From assembly GCA_027886795.1 (NCBI GenBank), contig JAPCJU010000051.1:1-7703 (forward strand): a stretch of DNA of 7,703 nt, written 5' to 3'. Both the position numbers and the translations under genes were made by a program. Below are positions 1 through 5,594 of this stretch, in pieces (position 1 is the first letter of the stretch; every line of letters begins with the position of its first letter). The notes beneath the pieces were generated by a model that saw only the letters and a program-made list of their open reading frames with translations, was not told the DNA's origin and searched no databases. The DNA comes from Nitrososphaerota archaeon. GTDB taxonomy: Archaea; Thermoproteota; Nitrososphaeria; Nitrososphaerales; CADDZS01.

Positions 1-776
1 CAGGCGCAAATGTTCTCATCTGTCAGAAGGGAATTGATGACGTAGTTCAGAGCTATCTCGCAAGGAAGGGTATCCTCGCAATAAGAAGAGCGAAGGAATC
101 GGACATGACCAAACTGGCTAAAGCGACGGGTGCGAGGCTAGTTACCAACCTTGACGATCTTTCGGAGAAAGACCTCGGCAGAGCAAAGCTTGTGGAAGAG
201 AGAAAAGTTGAGCAGGACAAGTGGGTCTTTGTGGAAGGCTGCAAGAATCCGAAGGCAGTTACGATTCTCGTGAGGGGTGGGTCACAAAGAGTTGTAGACG
301 AAGCTGAGCGGAGCATGCATGACGCGATAATGGTCGTGAAGGATGTACTTGAAAGACCGGCTATCGTAGCCGGCGGAGGAGCACCTGAAGAAGCTCTGTC
401 GGTCCAGATCAGGGAGTACGCGAACAAACTTTCCGGAAGAGAGCAGCTCGCAGTGGTGAAATTCGCAGATGCACTGGAATCTATCCCGGAAACGCTCGCC
501 GAAAACGCAGGGATGGATCCAATAGATACCCAAGTAGAAATGAGGGCAAAGCACGGTCAGGGCAAGAAATGGTACGGGATCAATGTCCGCACGGGAAAGG
601 TCTCGGATATGATGGCCGACCACGTCATAGAGCCAACAGCAGTTAAAGAGCAAATTATTAGGTCTGCAACCGAAGCAGCAAGTATGATCTTGCGAATTGA
701 CGATTTGATTGCGTCGGGCAAGATGAAGGCACCAGCCATGCCACCTGGAGGACCAGGTGGAATGGGTGGAGACTAG
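1..776 (+). CDS. Thermosome subunit (group II chaperonin), C-terminal part
   Basis: This is a partial gene, open from the left edge in frame 3 (first full codon at 3), with about 257 residues up to TAG at 774-776. Thermosomes are cytosolic double-ring ATP-dependent folding machines of archaea, related to eukaryotic TRiC/CCT. The visible part runs from the apical domain (GANVLICQKGIDD at the edge) through the intermediate domain to the C-terminal equatorial domain. SMHDA at 312-326 carries the aspartate (codon 321-323) that in this family activates water for ATP hydrolysis. The glycine-rich segment VAGGGAPEEAL, the equatorial NAGMDPID and KWYGIN, and the conserved ILRIDD near the end are all present. 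The protein ends in a flexible Gly/Met/Pro tail (PGGPGGMGGD), as is usual. The N-terminal half lies outside the window. The internal ATG at 105 is not the start, because conserved sequence continues upstream of it. Confidence 0.97.
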   Translation, partial: GANVLICQKGIDDVVQSYLARKGILAIRRAKESDMTKLAKATGARLVTNLDDLSEKDLGRAKLVEERKVEQDKWVFVEGCKNPKAVTILVRGGSQRVVDEAERSMHDAIMVVKDVLERPAIVAGGGAPEEALSVQIREYANKLSGREQLAVVKFADALESIPETLAENAGMDPIDTQVEMRAKHGQGKKWYGINVRTGKVSDMMADHVIEPTAVKEQIIRSATEAASMILRIDDLIASGKMKAPAMPPGGPGGMGGD

Positions 777-852
777 TTGTGATGTCGTCTGTTCTGGGCG
801 ATCTTGAAGCAGGCCGAGAAAGAGGACATCCCAAGACCGGTCGAAGGTCAAA

Positions 853-1203
853 TTGACTGCCAAGGCGTTGCTTTTGATTAGCGTTGAGCTTGGTGACGAA
901 ACAAATGTACTCAAGAAGTTGAAGTCAATTCAAAACGTTAAGGAGGCTCATCTTACATCCGGCGTCTACGATATTATCGCAATAGTAGAGGCCGAAACTC
1001 AGGGCAAGCTCAAAGATACGATTACCTATCAGATTAGAGCACTACGAGAGGTCAGAACGACTCTCACAATGGTTGTTGTGGGTAATGAAAACTACCATCC
1101 TATTCCTCCAGTTGATTCCGGGGCTTTAATCCAGGGGAAGGGAGCCACAGATGCCAATAATGGCAACTTGTCAAAACCGCCCGAAATCCATTTCCCGAAA
1201 TAA
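853..1203 (+). CDS. Stand-alone Lrp/AsnC ligand-binding (RAM) domain protein
   Basis: This is a 116-residue protein. Residues about 4-77 form one ACT-like alpha/beta RAM domain of the Lrp/AsnC family, with the typical core VKEAHLTSGVYDIIAIVEA and the later RALREVRTTLTMVVV. In full-length Lrp regulators this domain binds amino acids and drives oligomerisation. Here the N-terminal helix-turn-helix is absent, so the protein cannot bind DNA by the usual route and may sense a ligand or partner another protein. The start is TTG at 853, since the frame is open back only to 808 and has no other start codon. Residues about 78-116 are an unusual Pro/Asn/Gly-rich tail with no recognised fold. It lies 76 bases after the thermosome stop, with no obvious TATA box between, so co-transcription is plausible. 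The family call is firm; the ligand is unknown. Confidence 0.88.
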   Translation: MTAKALLLISVELGDETNVLKKLKSIQNVKEAHLTSGVYDIIAIVEAETQGKLKDTITYQIRALREVRTTLTMVVVGNENYHPIPPVDSGALIQGKGATDANNGNLSKPPEIHFPK

Positions 1204-1343
1204 TATTCCAACTTTCTGGTGAAGATTTTCAACTGAGGAAATTACCTCATTTTGTCGATGAATCCAAAAAGTACACCACGACCTGTCCAAAATGCAACAA
1301 GATCTTCGAGTACTATCTAGACAATTTTTTTGGAAGGATATAA
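1161..1343 (+). other. Start-less reading frame with CPKC knuckle
   Basis: This frame is open from just after a stop at 1158-1160 to TAA at 1341-1343 (60 codons) and overlaps the end of the RAM-domain gene. Its second half reads like protein: HFVDESKKYTTTCPKCNKIF, then a Tyr/Phe-rich end. The CPKC at 1284-1295 resembles half of a zinc ribbon, but no second Cys pair is seen. There is no ATG, GTG or TTG in the frame; CTG at 1233 is the nearest substitute. It may be a decayed gene end, a frameshifted extension of the upstream gene, or chance. Confidence 0.2.
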
Positions 1344-1345
1344 AG
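1338..1345 (+). promoter_or_regulatory. TATA-like box ahead of a 31-codon ORF
   Basis: The sequence ATATAAAG is centred about 28 bases upstream of the ATG at 1370. That is close to the 26-27 base spacing between archaeal TATA boxes and transcription starts, so a leaderless transcript beginning near 1368-1370 is plausible. It could instead drive the SagB-like gene with a leader of about 180 bases. Confidence 0.4.
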
Positions 1346-1369
1346 GAGAATTAGCTATCTCGATTTTGA

Positions 1370-1465
1370 ATGTCTGTTTTTGACCTTCTGCTAAGCTTTT
1401 TGAATGTGACCGGACGCTTTTGCTCATCCTCTCTTTTAGTCATTAGAAGAAATAGGAACGTTTGA
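1370..1465 (+). CDS. Possible leaderless 31-residue hydrophobic peptide
   Basis: The ORF runs from ATG at 1370-1372 to TGA at 1463-1465. The first 15 residues are mostly hydrophobic (MSVFDLLLSFLNVTG). They are followed by RFCSSSLLVI and a basic end (RRNRNV). Support is the TATA-like box placed at leaderless distance; there is no Shine-Dalgarno sequence and no recognised family. It lies on the same strand, 86 bases before the SagB-like dehydrogenase gene. Cys/Ser-containing short peptides next to SagB-type enzymes can be azol(in)e-peptide precursors, but no cyclodehydratase gene is visible here, so that reading is speculative. It may equally be a small membrane peptide or a chance ORF. Confidence 0.25.
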   Translation: MSVFDLLLSFLNVTGRFCSSSLLVIRRNRNV

Positions 1466-1496
1466 TAGGCTTTTGCTAACGTATATCCCAGGATCA

Positions 1497-1515
1497 GACC
1501 GGTCGAGGATATCCT
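1497..1515. promoter_or_regulatory. Two abutting perfect palindromes (candidate operator)
   Basis: GACCGGTC (1497-1504) and AGGATATCCT (1506-1515) are both perfect palindromes separated by one base. They lie 37-55 bases upstream of the GTG start of the SagB-like gene, where a dimeric regulator could act. The 11-mer AGACCGGTCGA also occurs at 834-844, just before the RAM-domain gene start. Functional status is inferred from symmetry and position only. Confidence 0.3.
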
Positions 1516-1551
1516 TTTCATTGGATAATCAGGCGAGGAGCCAAATGTTGT

Positions 1552-3189
1552 GTGGATCTTATATTGTCAGGTCACCTGTCCAACAATAATGAGATCCAAA
1601 TCGCCTTGCGCTACCACGAGGCGACGAAGCACTCGGAAATCAGCATAAGAACTAGTAGCCATGGATTGGACTTCGCAAACAAACCAAACCCCTTCAAGAT
1701 CTATCGGAACGATTTGTCTTCGATTCCTCTTCCACGTGAGTTTCCTCAACCAAAGATCAACACGCTGGATGCCATAGCTTCCGGTTCAAGTGATTCTGCT
1801 GGAAAGAATATTGATCCCAAGACAGTTGCAGAGCTCCTTTTCTTTTGCGCAGGTCTAACGCGGAAGACGCGCGTCGGCGGGGAAGATTACTACATGCGAG
1901 CTGCATCGGCGACGGGTGCGCTCTATCCGATAGAATTGTATCTGATTTGCAAGGACCTGCCCGGGTTGGAGGCCGGGGTGTATCATTTTGCTCCCGCGGA
2001 TTTCGCTCTCACACAACTACGCAGTGGAGATTACAGTGGAGCGCTTTCTTCAATTGCAGGCGACAACACGGATATCATTTCGGCACCACTCACTGTCGTT
2101 TTTACTTCGCTCGCATGGAGGAATGCCTGGAAATATGAGGATCGATCGTATCGTCACTGGTTCTGGGATTCTGGTGTAATAGCTGCCAACCTCCTCGCAA
2201 CTTGTAATTCTGAAAAGCTCCGGGCGTGCCTCGTTACCGGATTTGTAGACAATGAGATTGACAAACTTCTCGGACTAGAGGATAGAAAAGAAGCCGCGAT
2301 TGCTCTTCTACCCATGGGCGCTGGACCAAAGTTTTTCTCTCCAACTGACAATCTTCGAAGGGCCACACTACCTCCTCTGCGGCCTGACACGGTTTTTCCT
2401 TCGCGCGAAGAACACAGCTATCCTCTGATTTGGGAAATGAACGAAGCTTCATCCCTTTTACAGAAGGAACAAGTTAGGTCTTGGAACGAGAAACTAGCTG
2501 AAGTTTCTTCAGAAATCAGAGTACCAAAGAATAATCCTTACGACAAGATAGTCCCTCTTCAATTGCAAGAAGAGACTAGCATACAAGGCCTGCCTTTGTC
2601 CGAGACAATTCTTCGTAGGGGCTCTACTCGCAGATTTGCAAAGAGATCAATTCCATTTGCAAAGCTATCGTGGATTTTGCATTCTTCAACTAGAGGAGTT
2701 CCACTTTCTGTTAGTTCCATGACTCAGTTTAATCACATTTACTTGATCGCCAACGCGGTTGACGGTCTGTCTTCAGGATCTTACTTTTTCGATTATGCTA
2801 ATGAATCTCTTGAGCTATTGAAGCTGGGGAACTTTCGAAACATGTCTAGTTACTTGTGCTTAGAGCAATCTCTATTTGGTGATGCAAGTGCCGTGCTTTT
2901 TGTCATGGCCGACTTGCCATTTCTATTTAGAGCACTGGGAAATCGAGGCTACAGAGTTGCCCAACTTGAGGCAGGAGTGGTCGCAGGCAAGGTCTACCTA
3001 TCTTCATACTCGCTGAAGCTCGGAGCTTCGGGCTCGACGTTTTACGACGATGCTGTTACGGAATTCTTTTCTCCGCATGGTTCCGCAAAAAGCGCAATGA
3101 TCGCAATTGGAGTAGGGATTCCCGACTACAGGGCTCGTCCGGGTGAAATCTTAGTGGGGGAGACTCGAAAGACAACAGCCGCTGCCTAA
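1552..3189 (+). CDS. Tandem SagB/ThcOx-type nitroreductase-family dehydrogenase
   Basis: This 545-residue protein is built from two nitroreductase-like domains, the form typical of fused SagB/ThcOx-family proteins. SagB enzymes use FMN to oxidise azolines to azoles in peptide natural products; many family members have unknown substrates. An N-terminal segment (YHEATKHSEISIRTSS, residues 21-36, then NKPNPFKIY) is characteristic of the family. Domain 1 (about 90-265) has SATGALYPIELY at 119-130 and K194-Y195 followed by RSYR. Domain 2 (about 345-525) has GNRGYR at 463-468 and GSTFYDD at 494-500, but Ala-Leu where domain 1 has Lys-Tyr. The start is GTG at 1552, with GAGGAG 11 bases upstream and no other start codon in frame. 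There is no signal peptide, so it is cytosolic. The gene is convergent with a zinc-ribbon gene one base away. No YcaO or precursor-peptide gene is evident, so the reaction remains open. Confidence 0.9.
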   Translation: MDLILSGHLSNNNEIQIALRYHEATKHSEISIRTSSHGLDFANKPNPFKIYRNDLSSIPLPREFPQPKINTLDAIASGSSDSAGKNIDPKTVAELLFFCAGLTRKTRVGGEDYYMRAASATGALYPIELYLICKDLPGLEAGVYHFAPADFALTQLRSGDYSGALSSIAGDNTDIISAPLTVVFTSLAWRNAWKYEDRSYRHWFWDSGVIAANLLATCNSEKLRACLVTGFVDNEIDKLLGLEDRKEAAIALLPMGAGPKFFSPTDNLRRATLPPLRPDTVFPSREEHSYPLIWEMNEASSLLQKEQVRSWNEKLAEVSSEIRVPKNNPYDKIVPLQLQEETSIQGLPLSETILRRGSTRRFAKRSIPFAKLSWILHSSTRGVPLSVSSMTQFNHIYLIANAVDGLSSGSYFFDYANESLELLKLGNFRNMSSYLCLEQSLFGDASAVLFVMADLPFLFRALGNRGYRVAQLEAGVVAGKVYLSSYSLKLGASGSTFYDDAVTEFFSPHGSAKSAMIAIGVGIPDYRARPGEILVGETRKTTAAA

Positions 3190-3190
3190 G

Positions 3191-3382
3191 CTAATGTAGC
3201 ATCGGGGGGAAGACCCATTCATTGACCGTCAACCTGGGGCAGTATTCTCGCGCGCTTCCTCGGGAGAGATAGGCAGTGTCATAAGAGAAATTGCAATCTT
3301 TACATTTGCCGCGAACGATTTTTCCCCAACATTTGGGGCATATCCTATTATGCAAATTCTTCGAGCCAGAATCTTGGTTCAT
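3191..3382 (-). CDS. Small zinc-ribbon protein
   Basis: This is a 63-residue protein counted from ATG at 3382-3380; a TTG one codon upstream is an alternative. A compact zinc ribbon, CPKC-x8-CKDC (within ICPKCWGKIVRGKCKDCNFS), occupies roughly residues 15-35 and is followed by a Tyr/Arg-containing tail (SRGSAREYCPRL) and a hydrophobic end. Four cysteines with this spacing normally bind one zinc. Such minimal ribbons in archaea act in nucleic-acid or protein contacts, but nothing here identifies a partner. The stop is one base from the stop of the SagB-like gene on the other strand, so the two transcripts probably overlap at their 3' ends. No clear promoter or Shine-Dalgarno sequence was seen. 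The motif makes a real gene likely, but the short length leaves doubt. Confidence 0.55.
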   Translation of the reverse strand: MNQDSGSKNLHNRICPKCWGKIVRGKCKDCNFSYDTAYLSRGSAREYCPRLTVNEWVFPPMLH

Positions 3383-3540
3383 CAACGGAGCACTTTCAAA
3401 TCAAACGCAGAGAACAATTCATAATCAGCGCACGACACGATTACGATGACATTCCTTGAATAAACAGATTGGCTCGGAGATAATTGTACACGACAAAATG
3501 ATTCTGCATGACGCTGGACCAGGTGGATCGGGCTTTATTC

Positions 3541-3909
3541 TCAAACTGTTAGGAGCTGATCCGTTTTGGCCGCCATGATGAAGTCGTTGCGATGCAATCC
3601 TTTGATCTTGTGAGTCCACCAGGTAACTGTCACCTTTCCCCATTCAGTCAGCATCGAAGGATGATGCCCTTCTTCCTCTGCAATCTGACCTATCTTGTTT
3701 GTGAAAGCCAGGGCATCAGCAAAGTCCTTGAATTTGAAAACCCGTTCGAGTCGATTGATACCATTCCTCTCTACAATTGACCAGCCGATTACCTGAGGTT
3801 GAAGCAGAGCGATTTCTTCGAAAGTGACCGTTGGCTCGCCAGCATGACAAGCTGTACACTTTGTTTGGGCGTTCTCGCTGTTCCACAGTGGGAATTCACG
3901 TCTTATCAA
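3541..3909 (-). CDS. Pterin-4a-carbinolamine dehydratase (4a-hydroxytetrahydrobiopterin dehydratase)
   Basis: This is a 122-residue protein. The family enzyme dehydrates 4a-hydroxytetrahydropterin, recycling the pterin cofactor after aromatic amino acid hydroxylation; in many prokaryotes its pterin partner is less clear. The full signature is visible: E78-x3-H82-H83-P84-x5-W90-x9-H100-x8-D109, within GHHPSMLTEWGKVTVTWWTH. An N-terminal CTAC (residues 18-21) and a TFEEI segment match the usual start of the fold (an alpha/beta saddle forming oligomers). The start is TTG at 3909-3907, because the frame closes upstream at 3925-3927 and no ATG or GTG lies before the conserved part. Length is slightly above the usual 95-115 residues because of about 15 extra N-terminal residues. 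It is a stand-alone gene between a minus-strand zinc ribbon and a plus-strand block, with no hydroxylase in view. Confidence 0.93.
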   Translation of the reverse strand: MIRREFPLWNSENAQTKCTACHAGEPTVTFEEIALLQPQVIGWSIVERNGINRLERVFKFKDFADALAFTNKIGQIAEEEGHHPSMLTEWGKVTVTWWTHKIKGLHRNDFIMAAKTDQLLTV

Positions 3910-4167
3910 TAATTTAACGAATGATTATTTTAGTTATTCAGGGGAAGATCATTCGAGAACTAGGAAGTTGCTAGAATTATGAGCTCATTACAGTTCTTCC
4001 CCATAAAAGAAATAAATCATGCTCAAACTTCATCACTCACGTGAACGACCCTGTCACATTCGAGACCCACGCTTAACGATCAACGAATGTTCCGTTCGCC
4101 AGGATCTCCCTTCAGCAGGGAACCAACTATTTTGAAAAATCGCGAATGAATTTTTGACGGATAACGC

Positions 4168-4174
4168 CTTATAG
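4168..4174 (+). promoter_or_regulatory. Possible TATA-like box
   Basis: CTTATAG lies 13 bases before the ATG at 4184 and about 25 bases before an in-frame GTG at 4196. If it is a real promoter element, its spacing would favour a leaderless start at the GTG. The match to a TATA consensus is only moderate. Confidence 0.2.
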
Positions 4175-4183
4175 TTGGAGCAT

Positions 4184-4345
4184 ATGTTTCCCTTTGTGAG
4201 CAGCATCAATTCAATAGGCCAAGCCCAAGTTTGCACTAAACACGGCATCAGGTTCCGGATCAACGAATTTGGAAAGTTTCTGTGCCCGGTCTGTGAACAG
4301 ATTTCCCTACAACAATCTTTACGCAGGGGACGAAGACGACGCTAG
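4184..4345 (+). CDS. Small zinc-finger protein with arginine-rich tail
   Basis: This is a 53-residue ORF from ATG at 4184 to TAG at 4343-4345. Residues 17-37 carry CTKH and CPVC separated by 13 residues (VCTKHGIRFRINEFGK, then FLCPVCEQ), a C-x2-H...C-x2-C zinc-binding pattern with aromatic and basic residues between. The C-terminus is strongly basic (SLRRGRRRR), suggesting nucleic-acid contact. The codon before the ATG region contains TTGGAG only three bases upstream, close for a Shine-Dalgarno. GTG at 4196 is an alternative start, better placed relative to the CTTATAG box. The gene ends about 125 bases before the first ATG of the TFB gene, and only about 50-65 bases before the likely true start of that gene, on the same strand. 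I do not recognise a named family. Confidence rests on the intact zinc pattern. Confidence 0.5.
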   Translation: MFPFVSSINSIGQAQVCTKHGIRFRINEFGKFLCPVCEQISLQQSLRRGRRRR

Positions 4346-4396
4346 TGCATTTTCGATGAATCGTAGAGCGGATTTGATCGTTTAACGAGCGTCAGA

Positions 4397-4471
4397 ATTA
4401 AGAATTCGCAGATAGATCTCAGTAGCTACGCCGGCGTTCAAGCCCGCTGCCCTAGATGCGCGAGGGGTCCT
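4397..4471 (+). other. Upstream in-frame extension of TFB with the first zinc knuckle
   Basis: The reading frame of the TFB gene stays open upstream of its first ATG back to a stop at 4364-4366. It encodes AGVQARCPRCARGP directly before the ATG at 4472. The cysteines at 4448-4450 and 4457-4459 are the first pair of the TFB zinc ribbon, whose second pair lies after the ATG. No ATG, GTG or TTG occurs in this extension. ATT at 4397 and ATA at 4412 are the nearest substitutes, giving 310 or 305 residues, near the normal length for archaeal TFB. The protein-coding nature is clear from the motif; the start codon is unresolved. Confidence 0.7.
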
Positions 4472-5329
4472 ATGGTGACTGACTCTTCGGGAGCCGAACT
4501 CTTCTGCAGCAACTGCGGTTATGTGTTGAAGGAACAAATTGTTGATACTGGACGCGAATGGAGGGCATTCTCATCCGAGGAAGCCAATCAGCGCGCTCAT
4601 ACAGGCGCGCCTTCGAGTCTTGCGCTCCACGACATGGGACTTTCTACGGTCATAGGACGCGACAATAAGGACGCTAGCGGCAAGCTTCTTCCTGCTGCAA
4701 TGAGGACCCAGATAGAGAGGCTCCGCACATGGGACGGAAGGTCGCAAGTACACGGGTCTGCCGAAAGAAATAGGCGCCAGGCATTCAGCGAGCTCAACCT
4801 GCTCGTCGGCAAATTGAACGTCAATTCATTGATTGTCGAAAAAGCTGCGTACATTTACAGGAGAGCGCTCGAAAGAGGATTGATAAGGGGCAGGTCGATC
4901 TCCGGGATGATTGCAGCCTCGCTTTACGCTTCCTGCAGGGATTCGGAAATACCCCGCACTCTGAAAGATCTAGCACTAATCAGCAATATCAAGAAAAAGG
5001 AATTGGCGCGCTGCTATCGACTCCTTTTCAAGGAGCTTGACCTGAGGGTACCAGTTGTGGATCCAATAAAATGTCTCGCGAGGATAGTTAGCAAAGCCGG
5101 CATTCAAGAGAGGACGAAGCGCAGGGCAGTGGAGATACTCAGGCGCACGATAGAAACCAATGGTTCGGCGGGGAAGGGGCCGATGGGACTCGCGGCTTCT
5201 GCTCTCTACGTTGCTTGCGTTATGGAGAATGACAGCATAACTCAGAAGGACCTCGCCGAGGCTGCAGGTGTTACCGAGGTTACGATAAGAAACAGGTACA
5301 AAGGACTCAAGGCTGCGTTGAAAATCTGA
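4472..5329 (+). CDS. tfb: Transcription initiation factor IIB (TFB)
   Basis: These 285 residues from ATG at 4472 are the archaeal TFIIB homologue. It binds TBP-TATA and the BRE and recruits RNA polymerase. Order: second half of the zinc ribbon (FCSNCGYVLKE, residues 11-21), B-reader and linker (GREWRAFSSEE; TGAPSSLALHDMGLSTVIG), then two cyclin folds at about 95-190 and 195-283. The last helix-turn-helix, ITQKDLAEAAGVTEVTIRNR, is the BRE-recognition region and is intact. The ATG chosen cuts the zinc ribbon in half; the first Cys pair is encoded in frame just upstream, so the natural protein probably begins near 4397-4412 with a non-standard start, or the start was lost. Archaea of this group carry several TFB copies, so this could be a specialised or decaying paralogue. 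A small zinc-finger ORF precedes it on the same strand. Confidence 0.95.
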   Translation: MVTDSSGAELFCSNCGYVLKEQIVDTGREWRAFSSEEANQRAHTGAPSSLALHDMGLSTVIGRDNKDASGKLLPAAMRTQIERLRTWDGRSQVHGSAERNRRQAFSELNLLVGKLNVNSLIVEKAAYIYRRALERGLIRGRSISGMIAASLYASCRDSEIPRTLKDLALISNIKKKELARCYRLLFKELDLRVPVVDPIKCLARIVSKAGIQERTKRRAVEILRRTIETNGSAGKGPMGLAASALYVACVMENDSITQKDLAEAAGVTEVTIRNRYKGLKAALKI

Positions 5330-5340
5330 GAACTCTGGAA

Positions 5341-5538
5341 TTGGAAAGAAAACTAGTACCGGAACAAATAGAAAAGATCCATACGCAGAAGAAATCTACT
5401 AAAAAAACTAGGGCTGTCACACAATCAATAATGCACGCACGTCAAAGCAATCAAGCGATAGGACCGGAAATACATTTGACGGGCCACGAAACCAAGATTT
5501 CGCTTATACAGTTCGATTCACAATTGAGGCCCTGGTAG
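5341..5538 (+). CDS. Doubtful small basic ORF downstream of TFB
   Basis: This 65-codon frame starts at TTG 5341, eleven bases after the TFB stop. It is rich in Lys, Gln and Thr, especially in the first half (KIHTQKKSTKKTRAVTQS), with no recognised domain, Cys pairs or membrane segment. No Shine-Dalgarno sequence precedes the TTG. It would be co-transcribed with TFB if real. The composition suggests a disordered peptide or a chance ORF. Confidence 0.22.
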   Translation: MERKLVPEQIEKIHTQKKSTKKTRAVTQSIMHARQSNQAIGPEIHLTGHETKISLIQFDSQLRPW

Positions 5539-5554
5539 ATTGCTCGAGACAATC
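5538..5554. terminator. Weak hairpin after the TFB block
   Basis: GATTG and CAATC (5538-5542 and 5550-5554) form a 5-bp stem around the 7-base loop CTCGAGA, followed by the T-rich CTTTATTCT. It could mark the end of the TFB transcript. The stem is short, so this is tentative. Confidence 0.2.
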
Positions 5555-5594
5555 CTTTATTCTATGATCTTTTCCATACTACATTGAAAGACGT

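Larger units (their letters stand above)
1204..1551. other. Gap without a confident gene; regulatory-looking elements
   Basis: No confidently coding gene lies between the RAM-domain gene and the SagB-like gene. The stretch contains the tail of a start-less frame with a CPKC motif, a run of seven T at 1325-1331 that could end the upstream transcript (archaeal termination often uses oligo-T), a TATA-like box at 1338-1345, a 31-codon ORF at 1370-1465, and two abutting palindromes at 1497-1515. A GAGGAG ribosome-binding site at 1535-1540 precedes the next gene. Confidence 0.5.

Noticed and set aside
782..856. 24-codon plus-strand ORF (MSSVLGDLEAGRERG...) between thermosome and RAM-domain genes
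   Set aside because: Very short, no Shine-Dalgarno or promoter, and it runs over the TTG start of the next gene; not distinguishable from chance.
282..914. Long minus-strand open frame (210 codons)
   Set aside because: It lies antisense to the certain thermosome gene and the start of the RAM-domain gene; its translation is Cys/His/Trp-rich with no domain, as expected of a shadow frame.
3456..3578. 40-codon plus-strand frame from TTG (ends LLGADPFWPP)
   Set aside because: It overlaps the 3' end of the dehydratase gene antisense and has no motif or ribosome-binding site.
3425..3643. 72-codon minus-strand frame overlapping the dehydratase 3' end
   Set aside because: Same-strand shadow of the dehydratase gene in another frame with no motif.
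4019..4135. 38-codon ORF (MLKLHHSRERPCHIRD...) in the gap after the dehydratase gene
   Set aside because: No recognisable pattern, one codon set with unusual His/Arg content, and no clear upstream signal; the gap 3910-4183 is treated as non-coding.
4054..4263. 69-codon minus-strand frame
   Set aside because: It overlaps the plus-strand zinc-finger ORF, whose Cys/His pattern is the better evidence of coding.
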